From positions 1-16,458 of the forward strand of contig WTXD01000224.1 in assembly GCA_022496205.1 (NCBI GenBank): DNA of 16,458 nt, written 5' to 3'. Source of the stretch: Gloeopeniophorella convolvens. Lineage: Eukaryota; Basidiomycota; Agaricomycetes; Russulales. Below are positions 9,740 to 16,458 of this stretch, piece after piece. A program made the position numbers and the translations under genes. A model generated the notes under the pieces. That model was not told where the DNA came from and did no database searches. It was given only the letters and a program-made list of their open reading frames with translations. Position 1 is the first letter of the stretch; each line of letters begins with the position of its first letter.

Positions 9740-9780
9740 GTTCACAGTCAGTTCTCTCACTAGACACGGAAGTCCGTAGT

Positions 9781-9981
9781 GTGAATTATGTGGTTCTGCT
9801 CGGTCGCCCGTTCGACACGCTCACCGAATCGGTGGTCCAGAACTATCGCAACGAGGACCAGACAATCACCATCTCCGACCCGAACACTGGTCGCAAGGCT
9901 ACCGTCCTGACGGTCGCACGCGGATCATTCCGACTCGCGGAACGTCGGCTCCAGGCTAACCTGCTGTCGGCGGATTTTTGA
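9781..9981 (+). pseudogene. Ty3/Gypsy retropepsin, C-terminal fragment
   Basis: The frame reads VNYVVLLGRPFD and then an ITISDPNTGRKATV segment, matching the flap-distal end of fungal Gypsy proteases (LLGRPFD is the conserved ILGxxx-type core). The catalytic DTG triad and everything before it are absent, because the sequence switches to KDZ element sequence just upstream. The frame stops at TGA 9979-9981 and overlaps the RT frame by a few bases at a run of five Ts. It is therefore a gene remnant, joined to pol either by a programmed -1 shift or by a decay mutation. Confidence 0.8.
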
Positions 9982-12900
9982 GTATCGATGATTTGGTCGC
10001 AGACCAAGGAGAGCTCGCGTGCGCATTTACCTTCGACCCTGATTCAGAGGAACCACTTTCTTTAGATGCGTTCGCAGAGATACCCGCGAATCCTACGGAG
10101 GAGGATGTCGCATCCGCATATGTTTCGCTTTGTGATTCGGACTCGCCCGCATTCAACACGCTCATGCAGACTCGGTTCATTGAGGGCGTCGCGCAACCGA
10201 CCCCAAGAGCTGAGTCGTCTTCTCATTCTTCTTCTCTCGTGTTTTCTGTTTCGGATACGGACTCTCTTTCGTCCCGCATAGATGCCGCGGGATTCTCACA
10301 CTCTCTTTATCACCCGACTTCGCGACCCAACGCGCCCCTCGCTGTGTACGCGAAGAAGTACAAACCCGTCGCGCACAAGGTCAGACCCGTAGAAGCAGAG
10401 CTCCCGAGCTGCTTCCGGATCGTGCGTAGCATCCAAGGCGACCCTCTCGCGGACATGCCGACGCTCAACCCGAATCCGCCCGACTTCACGCCGACCGGTC
10501 GTTACACGACAGAACGACGGGATCAGTTCGATTCCGTCCACAAGGGGGATTTCCTTCTACCCGAAGAGCGGAAGCTGATGCACCACTTCATGATGCAGCA
10601 GAGCCAGGGCTTCGCGTGGGACGACACGGAACGCAGTCACTTTCGGGAGGACTTCTTCCTGCCAGTAGACATCCCGACGATCCCGCACAAACCGTGGACC
10701 CAGCGCAACATCCCGATTCTGCCGGGAATCTACGACGAGGTCTGCCGCCTCATCAAGACGAAGATTGCGGCGGGCGTGTACGAGCCGTCCAACTCGTCGT
10801 ACCGGTCGCGATGGTTCTGCGTCGTCAAGAAGGACGGGAAGTCTCTGCGGATCGTCCATAGCCTCGAGCCACTCAACGCGGTGACCATAAAGCATGCGGG
10901 AGTGACCCCGTTCACCGACCAGATTGGTGAGCACTTCGCGGGTCGCCCATGCGGCGCGATGCTCGACCTCTACATGGGATACGATGAACGGGGATTAGCT
11001 GAGTCCACCCGCGATCTTACGACGTTCCAGACTCCTTTCGGTGCCCTTAGACTCGTTACGCTACCGATGGGTTGGACGAACTCGGTACCAATCTTCCACG
11101 ACGATGTCACGTACATCCTGCAGCCCGAGATTCCCCACGTGACCGTCCCGTATATCGACGACGTTCCCGTGCGCGGCCCCGAGTCGCGCTACCTCCTACC
11201 CGATGGTACGGAGGAACGTATAGCGGAAAACCCGGGCATCCGTCGCTTCGTCTGGGAACATTTCCAGAACCTCAACCACATGGTCCAGCGCGTCAAGTAT
11301 TGCGGCGGCACCTTCTCGGGCCACAAGTTACTCCTTTGCGGGCCCGAGATCACCATAGTCGGTCACCGTTGTACGCCGGAAGGACGCCTACCCGACCCGG
11401 CGCGCGTGGACAAGATTGTCAAGTGGGGCCCCTGTCACAATGTCTCGGATGTTTGCGCATTCCTCGGGACCATTGGAGTTTGCCGTATCTTCATCTCCAA
11501 CTTTGCTCGTCGCGCTAACGCCCTTGTACACCTCACGCGCAAGGGAGTACCTTTCGAGTTCGGACCTGAACACCTTGCGGCACAAGAGGACCTTAAGAAC
11601 GCGCTTCTCACGTCACCCGCGTTGCGACCGATCGACTACTCATCGGCCGCGCCAGTTATCCTCGCGGTAGATACGTCCCCGATCGCAGTGGGGTTCTACC
11701 TGTGCCAAGCCGACCCCGATAACCCCCGAAAGCGTTACTTCGCGCGATTCGGATCGATCCCCCTCGATGATCGCGAACGGCGCTTCTCGCAGCCAAAGCT
11801 CGAGCTGTTCGGATTGTATCACGCGCTCAAGGCATACAAAGCGTACCTCCTAGGCGTCCGCAACCTCGTCGTGGAAGTCGACGCGCGTTACATCAAGGGG
11901 ATGCTCAATAACCCGGACATCGCGCCTTCGGCGAGTATGAACCGCTGGATCGTAACGATACTGACGTTCCACTTCACACTCGAGCATGTTCCCAGTGAGC
12001 GGCATGGACCCGATGGGCTCTCGCGTCGACCCGAGCAACCCAGCGACATCCCCGAAGCAGAAGATCCCGACTTCGAGGACTGGATCGACAACCTCTACGG
12101 CTTCCTGCACCTTCTCAACCCGGCTCCCGCTTCTTCGCTCTCTTCTTTCTCTCTTTTCTCTCTCGCAGCCGACTCGGTACCCGGCGCGCCGCCACCAGAT
12201 CACGATGGCGAACCCGAAACCGAAGATTATACCCTCATTCCAAGATCAGAGCAAGCGGTCCAAGCAGACGCGCGCGTCGCGCTAGTCCACGACTGGCTGA
12301 CGTTCTTCAAGCGACCACACGAGCTTTCCGACCGCGACTTTGCGGTCTTCATCCGGTACGCATCCGACTTCTTCCTCGACGAAGGTACTTTGTGGCGGCG
12401 CGATCCGCAGGGCGCACACAAATGCGTACTCTACGCAAACCGGCGGATGGAAGTGCTTCGCGCGGCGCATGACGACACAGGCCATCGTGGCTACTTTGCG
12501 ACCCGAGCCCTCCTCGCAGAACGGTACTGGTGGCCTTTCCTCGGCTTCGACGTCACGTGGTTCGTCAAGACGTGCCACCTGTGCCAAGTGCGACAGACGA
12601 AGACCATAGCGATCCCGCCAGTCGTCGCGACGCCTGCGCCGCTGTTCGCAAAGATGTACATGGACACGATGCATCTCCCGCGTTCCGGCGGGTTCTCCTA
12701 TATCGTCCAGGGTAGATGCTCGCTGACGCACTTCCCCGAGTTCCGCATGCTTCGGACAGAGACTGCGCAGACACTCGGCGAGTGGATCTTCCAGGACATC
12801 CTATATCGCTGGGGAACGCTTGTGGAGATCGTCTCGGACAACGGGAAGCCCTTCGTCGCCGCGCTCGGGTACCTCGAGAAGAAGTATCATGTCAAGCACA

Positions 12901-13205
12901 TCCGCATCTCGGGCTACGACTCACGCGCGAACGGCATCGTCGAGCGTTCCCACTTCGACGTTCGGCAAGCATTGTACAAGGCAGCGGACGGCGAGCAGTC
13001 GCGTTGGGCACAGGTGGCGTACTCAGTCTTCTGGTCGGATCGGGTCACGGTTCGCAGGCGCATGGGTTGTTCCCCCTACTTCGCGGCGACCGGCACGCAC
13101 CCAGTACTTCCGCTCGACATCCTCGAGGCGAACTACTTGCTTCCGCCTCCCGAGTCCATCCTCTCGTCGACAGATCTCATTGCGCGTCGCGCAATCACGT
13201 TGTAG
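9978..13205 (+). CDS. pol: Ty3/Gypsy Pol: reverse transcriptase, RNase H, integrase (degenerate end)
   Basis: One open frame of 1075 codons, probably not starting with its own ATG but read on from the protease by a -1 shift at the T run near 9975-9979. Reverse transcriptase motifs include LDLYMGYDE and the catalytic YIDDVPV (about residue 391). RNase H shows AVDTS (about 562), KLELFGL, EVDARYIKGM and the final HGPDGLSRR aspartate. Integrase has the HHCC finger (GHRGYF, then CHLCQ; about residues 830-870) and the DDE core: MDTMH, SDNGKPF and NGIVERS, with the last two acids about 35 apart. The frame ends at TAG 13203. The expected C-terminal text continues in frame (KRLDQLSLLRDRVHAARNRA) past this stop and a second stop at 13272. 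All catalytic residues are present, so it decayed recently, but it cannot make a normal full Pol. Confidence 0.88.
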   Translation: MSIDDLVADQGELACAFTFDPDSEEPLSLDAFAEIPANPTEEDVASAYVSLCDSDSPAFNTLMQTRFIEGVAQPTPRAESSSHSSSLVFSVSDTDSLSSRIDAAGFSHSLYHPTSRPNAPLAVYAKKYKPVAHKVRPVEAELPSCFRIVRSIQGDPLADMPTLNPNPPDFTPTGRYTTERRDQFDSVHKGDFLLPEERKLMHHFMMQQSQGFAWDDTERSHFREDFFLPVDIPTIPHKPWTQRNIPILPGIYDEVCRLIKTKIAAGVYEPSNSSYRSRWFCVVKKDGKSLRIVHSLEPLNAVTIKHAGVTPFTDQIGEHFAGRPCGAMLDLYMGYDERGLAESTRDLTTFQTPFGALRLVTLPMGWTNSVPIFHDDVTYILQPEIPHVTVPYIDDVPVRGPESRYLLPDGTEERIAENPGIRRFVWEHFQNLNHMVQRVKYCGGTFSGHKLLLCGPEITIVGHRCTPEGRLPDPARVDKIVKWGPCHNVSDVCAFLGTIGVCRIFISNFARRANALVHLTRKGVPFEFGPEHLAAQEDLKNALLTSPALRPIDYSSAAPVILAVDTSPIAVGFYLCQADPDNPRKRYFARFGSIPLDDRERRFSQPKLELFGLYHALKAYKAYLLGVRNLVVEVDARYIKGMLNNPDIAPSASMNRWIVTILTFHFTLEHVPSERHGPDGLSRRPEQPSDIPEAEDPDFEDWIDNLYGFLHLLNPAPASSLSSFSLFSLAADSVPGAPPPDHDGEPETEDYTLIPRSEQAVQADARVALVHDWLTFFKRPHELSDRDFAVFIRYASDFFLDEGTLWRRDPQGAHKCVLYANRRMEVLRAAHDDTGHRGYFATRALLAERYWWPFLGFDVTWFVKTCHLCQVRQTKTIAIPPVVATPAPLFAKMYMDTMHLPRSGGFSYIVQGRCSLTHFPEFRMLRTETAQTLGEWIFQDILYRWGTLVEIVSDNGKPFVAALGYLEKKYHVKHIRISGYDSRANGIVERSHFDVRQALYKAADGEQSRWAQVAYSVFWSDRVTVRRRMGCSPYFAATGTHPVLPLDILEANYLLPPPESILSSTDLIARRAITL

Positions 13206-13310
13206 AAGCGCCTCGATCAGCTCTCACTCCTTCGCGATCGCGTTCACGCGGCACGCAACCGCGCGGCCATCTAGTTTGAGCGGGACCACTTCGCGTCCAT
13301 TCGGGACTTC
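13206..13310 (+). pseudogene. Decayed integrase C-terminal segment of the Gypsy fragment
   Basis: Directly after the pol stop the same frame continues as KRLDQLSLLRDRVHAARNRA, then a second TAG at 13272-13274, then FERDHFASIRDF. This matches the coiled stretch after the integrase core in fungal Gypsy elements. Similarity is lost after IRDF, so the chromo/SH3-like tail and the 3' LTR are missing. Confidence 0.65.
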
Positions 13311-13466
13311 GCACAACTTGTTGCCAGCTGTATAGGGTCTTTGGTATACCGGATCATCTCGGTCCGGTTCTTTCCCGGGCCCAGCGGATGCACTACGCAC
13401 TGTATGGATACCAGGGAATTGAATGTCTGTAACCAGAGGGAACTTGAGCGCGCAGATATGTACAAA
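13311..13466. other. Junction between Gypsy remnant and SPT5-like gene
   Basis: These 156 bp lie between the last recognisable Gypsy codons and the stop of the minus-strand SPT5-like gene. They probably hold that gene's 3' end. I see no LTR, polypurine tract or clear polyadenylation signal. Confidence 0.4.
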
Positions 13467-16191
13467 TTATGTATCAAGAATGGGGACTACATTGTCTTGA
13501 ATGAACATGACGGATCGATCAGGCCCAGGGAACGAAGCATCGAATTGGACACGATACCACGCAGTGCCAGTCTCGCGCTGGATCCTCTCCTCCACTTTGC
13601 CGACCCATCCTACCCACTCACCGAGTACGATTACGACTTCGCTCCCAACCGATGGTGGCCATGGGACGAGATGCCGCGGGTCCGCGGACACCTGCGTCGG
13701 AACTCGCCCTTCCACGACGTTCACTATGACCTCCCCTGGGTTTGGAAGGAATAACCTCTCGGCGAGGATCACCGTTTTGGCCGACTTCTTCCGCGCAGTC
13801 GACTTCCCTCCGCTTGTGTTAGGAATTGACAAGGCGAGGTGTTTGTAGGCGAGCAGTGTCTGGATCTCCTTTGTATGAATCCAGTGATCTTGCGCTGTAA
13901 ACGGTTTTCACTACGTAAAGATGCGTGATCTACTACGACTTACGGTCACGGAACAGGGTTATGGGGGGGTTGTCAACCGCCAGAGAGGGTGGCGGCGGCG
14001 TTGCTCGGCCGCTGTCTTCTATGTCAGGGGGCGGCGGGGTCACTGTTCGTGGTTGGGGTGATGGCTCGCGCATTCTGTCAGCCCACTTTTCCGTACTAGC
14101 AATGTCATATCAGTATACATCTTGCCTAGAGACGACGCGGCTTACACGAGCGCGAGGTGCTTCCAAGGGAACCACTCCTCGTGATGGCTGTACACTACGT
14201 AGTACGAATGCAGTTGTACACTCGCCCCGTCTTCGTTGCAGCCTTTGACACTGCCGCGATGTCCCTTCATGGGCCCCTTTGTCACCATGACGTCCTTGCC
14301 CGAGAGGTGCACCACAGTCGCGCCGTAGAAATTGATCACTTTGTCTTGCTTTGCACATATGCGGACTTCGGACACGTCAAGGATGACCTGTAACACGCAA
14401 CAATCAGCCATGGAATGCTCAATTATTCTCCAGGTTTACTGTGCGTACCTTTATGTGGTTGTCTTCGGGCGCGAGCCGGAGTTTAGTCCCCTCGTGGGAC
14501 AAAATGCGGGCGCGCACGAGTCCCATACGGCCAGTCTTCTCTTCTACGCGGTCGAATTCGACCCAGAGACCCGGCGGAAACTTGCGCCCCAGCCACTCCG
14601 GTTCGTCAAATTCAACGGCGTAGGTGTTCGTTGGCATCTGCTTTCAATCAATGGGGGTTACAAACCTAAGGTTCTGACACACCTCGACCATGTAATCCAT
14701 ATCTACGTATACCAGCTTGTTGGTTTCATAGTCTGCCTGGATCACTACACCCCTGGACGTAGACCAGTGGGCCTTGACCGGGTCCCCAGGAATGAAATAC
14801 GGGACCATTGAATCCACGTCCAAGATGCTGCGCATCTCAGGTAGGCTTGCGCCTGCTGAGTTTCCCCTGGCGACAACTTGCGCTTTTCTGTCAGTGACCC
14901 TGTCGGCATACCCTACCAGCCCTTGCAGCTCCCCAGACGTCACCAGTACTCGCGTGCCCTGTTTGACTGTGTCGTGGATGCTGCGGAGAAGCCAGGGAAC
15001 AAACGTTGGCTCGTCCCTAAGAGTGGCCGACCCGAAAAAAGGGGTTAGATCTATCGGTGGCGAGGTGCACGCGCGAACGTGAGTCGACGGAATGGGCCAG
15101 AATACAACGTGGTCGTCATATTTGACGTCGTCGAGCAGGTAGCAACCGTTTTCTTGAAGCTTGACGCGATGTCGGCCCCACTCTTCCAGGGCTTTGTCGA
15201 CGTCCCAGCCGTGGGGTTCAGGGCGGGAGGCCCTTTTCCTCTTCGATGCGCGCGGAACGCCTTCGCCTTCCCGAGCATGGCTGCGCAGATCCGCCTTGGG
15301 GCGGAGTCTTGGAACCAGGGCGACCACGAGGTTTTGGTCGTACTCGTCGTTCTTGTCGAACACGAAGCCTACGTCTCCGTGGTATCGACCGAGGTCGCAG
15401 CGCACCCACTGCCCAACCTCGATCTTCTCTCGAAGGAGGGCGCGTGAATGCAGTAGAGGTGGGCGCGAGTCCAAATCGATCAAGACTGGAGGGGTGGGCA
15501 GCACGAGAACTAGCCCTGAGATCGCATGGGTCACGGCAGAGCGCCCCAGAGATTCGATGAAAACATAGCCAGGGATGCTATCCCTGCTGAAGGCGCTGGC
15601 TATTGCGGGCGACCGGGATCCGGTCGCCTGAATGGAACGCCTTGCCAATTGGAATACAACGTCTCTCTCGCACCCCCGCTGTGCAGGCGCGATGAGAACG
15701 GTGGCTTTCTGGGATACAGAATAGTTGTTCATACCTTCACTTTCACACACCAGACGTCGGGGTCGTTGATGTGTGAGAGCCTGAGGTCCACGGGGAACGA
15801 GTCGTCCGCCGAGGGGTCGCGCGGCCGGGCGTTGGAGGCAACAGACCTAAACCTCTGCGCATGCTGTTCAGCATCCCGTGCAGCTTCCTGGACGCTCTGA
15901 TCGCTGCTCAGAAGCCTGTTTGCTCCGAGGGTATCATCACCCTCTTCATCAAGGCCTTCCTCGAGGTCATCTCCATCGTCTGGCCACCATGTTAGCACGA
16001 ACCGTTACCGGCGGGCAGGCATGGGCGCACCGTTCAAGAAACCATCATCTTCCTCATCCTCCTCCTCCTCCTCCTCCTCCCTGTCATCGCGAATGGCTTC
16101 CAAGTCCAAGAAGCGAAGACCCTATCGCTATTTGTAAGGCATCATTCCGTGAGGTGCATGCAATACATACCGGATAGTCTGAAAGGGACAT
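13467..16191 (-). CDS. SPT5-like transcription elongation factor paralogue (NGN + KOW domains)
   Basis: Eight exons (complement): 16191-16171, 16121-16031, 15979-15735, 15678-14683, 14637-14449, 14387-14146, 14095-13944 and 13894-13467. They encode 787 residues. All seven introns (45-61 nt) keep phase. The N-terminus (RFLDLEA, then a Glu/Asp run and GFLND) matches the acidic start of Spt5. Residues 110-187 form the NGN domain (DVWCVKVK, AFSRDSIPGYVFIES), which in Spt5 binds Spt4 and RNA polymerase II. KOW-like domains follow near 205-240 (VGQWVRCDLGRYHGDVG), 365-395, 415-450 and 543-570 (VMVTKGPMKGHRGSVKG). After a Pro-rich linker (VTPPPPD), a last KOW lies near 735-765 (VGSEVVIVLGEWVGWVG). 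It is shorter than a canonical fungal Spt5 (about 1000 aa or more) and I see no C-terminal heptad repeats. It is thus more likely a divergent paralogue than the essential SPT5. Function is inferred from domains. Confidence 0.85.
16050..16081 (-). repeat. GAG trinucleotide run coding poly-glutamate
   Basis: About seven GAG codons in a row (CCT units on the plus strand, 16058-16080) lie in exon 2 of the SPT5-like gene and extend its acidic N-terminal stretch. Such runs change length easily. Confidence 0.8.
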
Positions 16192-16458
16192 GATGTGAGG
16201 TGCTAGTGTATGAGGGAGGATAGGGGGCGCGAGGCTGAGCAACCTGGACCACAGAGGCGGCGTTTATGTACCCTCTGACCTGTGGATAAGTGGAGTCAGG
16301 TATGCGGGTGAAAGACGTAACACAGACTTAGCACGGCGGGGTGGGCACAACTCCAGGCACACCGACGTCTTGTCCATACTGCGCAGTAGCTAAACCCTGG
16401 GCTGCATGATCAGCACGCTTCCTTATACTTGTCTTTAGGGTACTCTCCGTTGTTATCC
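16192..16458 (-). promoter_or_regulatory. Presumed promoter of the SPT5-like gene
   Basis: This gene-free flank precedes the SPT5-like start codon. A TATAAGG sequence lies on the minus strand at 16421-16427, about 230 bp upstream of the ATG, which is rather far for a core promoter unless the 5' leader is long or has an intron. Nothing else was recognised. Confidence 0.3.

Larger units (their letters stand above)
1..9777. mobile_element. KDZ-superfamily DNA transposon with four genes (left end outside window)
   Basis: The stretch contains a KDZ transposase with its CxC2 cysteine cluster, three further intron-rich genes (Zn2Cys6 cluster protein, proline-rich protein, WFxNH protein) and a repeat-rich gene-free right end. 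The right boundary is inferred to lie near 9766-9781, because Gypsy protease coding sequence begins abruptly there. One short motif, CGGAGTT/AACTCCG, recurs about 25 times over this interval and almost nowhere else in the window, which argues that all four genes belong to one unit. KDZ transposons are known to be expanded in basidiomycetes and to carry associated genes. The terminal inverted repeat and target duplication cannot be checked because the left end is missing, so the exact boundary is inferred. Confidence 0.7.
9227..9777. other. Right subterminal region of the KDZ element, repeat-rich and gene-free
   Basis: I found no convincing gene in this 551-bp stretch. It has the highest density of the element motif: 9311-9317, 9347-9353, 9385-9391, 9543-9549, 9681-9687, and the palindrome at 9728-9739. 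It also holds five copies of a second motif, GCCGACATCGGC, and a 17-bp tandem duplication. Clusters of short direct and inverted repeats just inside the terminus are typical transposase-binding regions in DNA transposons. The last bases include a small hairpin, ACGGA-AG-TCCGT (9766-9777), directly before the Gypsy coding sequence. Confidence 0.6.
9778..13310 (+). mobile_element. Ty3/Gypsy LTR retrotransposon fragment, truncated at both ends
   Basis: The order is protease end, reverse transcriptase, RNase H, integrase, which is diagnostic of Ty3/Gypsy. There is no gag, no 5' LTR and no protease active site to the left, where KDZ element sequence begins instead. To the right, the integrase C-terminal domain breaks down after two stops, and no LTR is apparent before the next gene at 13467. 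The 5' part may lie on the other side of the KDZ element, outside the window. Confidence 0.85.

Noticed and set aside
1..9777. TET/JBP dioxygenase partner gene, often linked to fungal KDZ elements
   Set aside because: No HxD...H iron-binding pattern with family-like context was seen in any of the gene models; it could lie outside the window.
12716..13335. Two overlapping plus-strand open frames of 187 and 171 codons
   Set aside because: They are out-of-frame shadows of the GC-rich integrase coding sequence, which has clear catalytic motifs in the third frame.
13341..13754. 137-codon plus-strand open frame starting MVYRIISVRFF
   Set aside because: It is mostly antisense to the last SPT5-like exon and does not match the expected integrase tail.
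14332..14811. 159-codon plus-strand open frame
   Set aside because: It lies antisense across exons and introns of the SPT5-like gene, whose conserved KOW motifs and splice phases account for this DNA.

Overview
The window looks like nuclear DNA of a mushroom-forming basidiomycete (Agaricomycetes). Its genes are split by many 45-66 nt introns with GT(A/G)NG donors and CTAAC-like branch sites. It carries a KDZ (Kyakuja-Dileera-Zisupton) DNA transposon with the fungal CxC2 cysteine cluster, a fungal Ty3/Gypsy fragment, and an SPT5-like gene. I rebuilt all gene models by hand from frame, splice-site and phase agreement. Every model below keeps an open frame through all its junctions.

Region 1 (1 to about 9777) is most of a large KDZ element. 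The left end lies outside the window. It holds four genes in two divergent pairs. On the minus strand are the KDZ transposase (11 exons seen, C-terminus cut by the window edge) and, upstream of it, a 451-aa protein with a Zn2Cys6-type cysteine cluster. On the plus strand are a 274-aa proline-rich protein and a 639-aa protein with a homeodomain-like WFxNH motif. A 551-bp gene-free right end (9227-9777) is packed with short repeats. The 7-mer CGGAGTT (or its complement AACTCCG) occurs about 25 times across this region, in exons, introns and spacers, but only once in the remaining 6.7 kb. It culminates in the palindrome AACTCCGGAGTT at 9728-9739. This unexplained element-wide motif is the most interesting signal in the window.

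Region 2 (about 9778-13310) is a Ty3/Gypsy pol fragment: the end of the protease, then reverse transcriptase, RNase H and integrase. It starts abruptly inside the protease at the end of the KDZ element, has a frame change between protease and RT, and loses its integrase tail and 3' LTR. The simplest reading is that the KDZ element inserted into an older, decaying Gypsy copy.

Region 3 (13467-16191, minus strand) is an apparently intact 8-exon gene for a 787-aa SPT5-like protein. It has an acidic N-terminus, an NGN domain and several KOW domains, but no recognisable C-terminal heptapeptide repeats. It lies tail-to-tail with the Gypsy fragment. About 270 bp of presumed promoter follow to the window edge. 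No tRNA, rRNA or CRISPR was seen.
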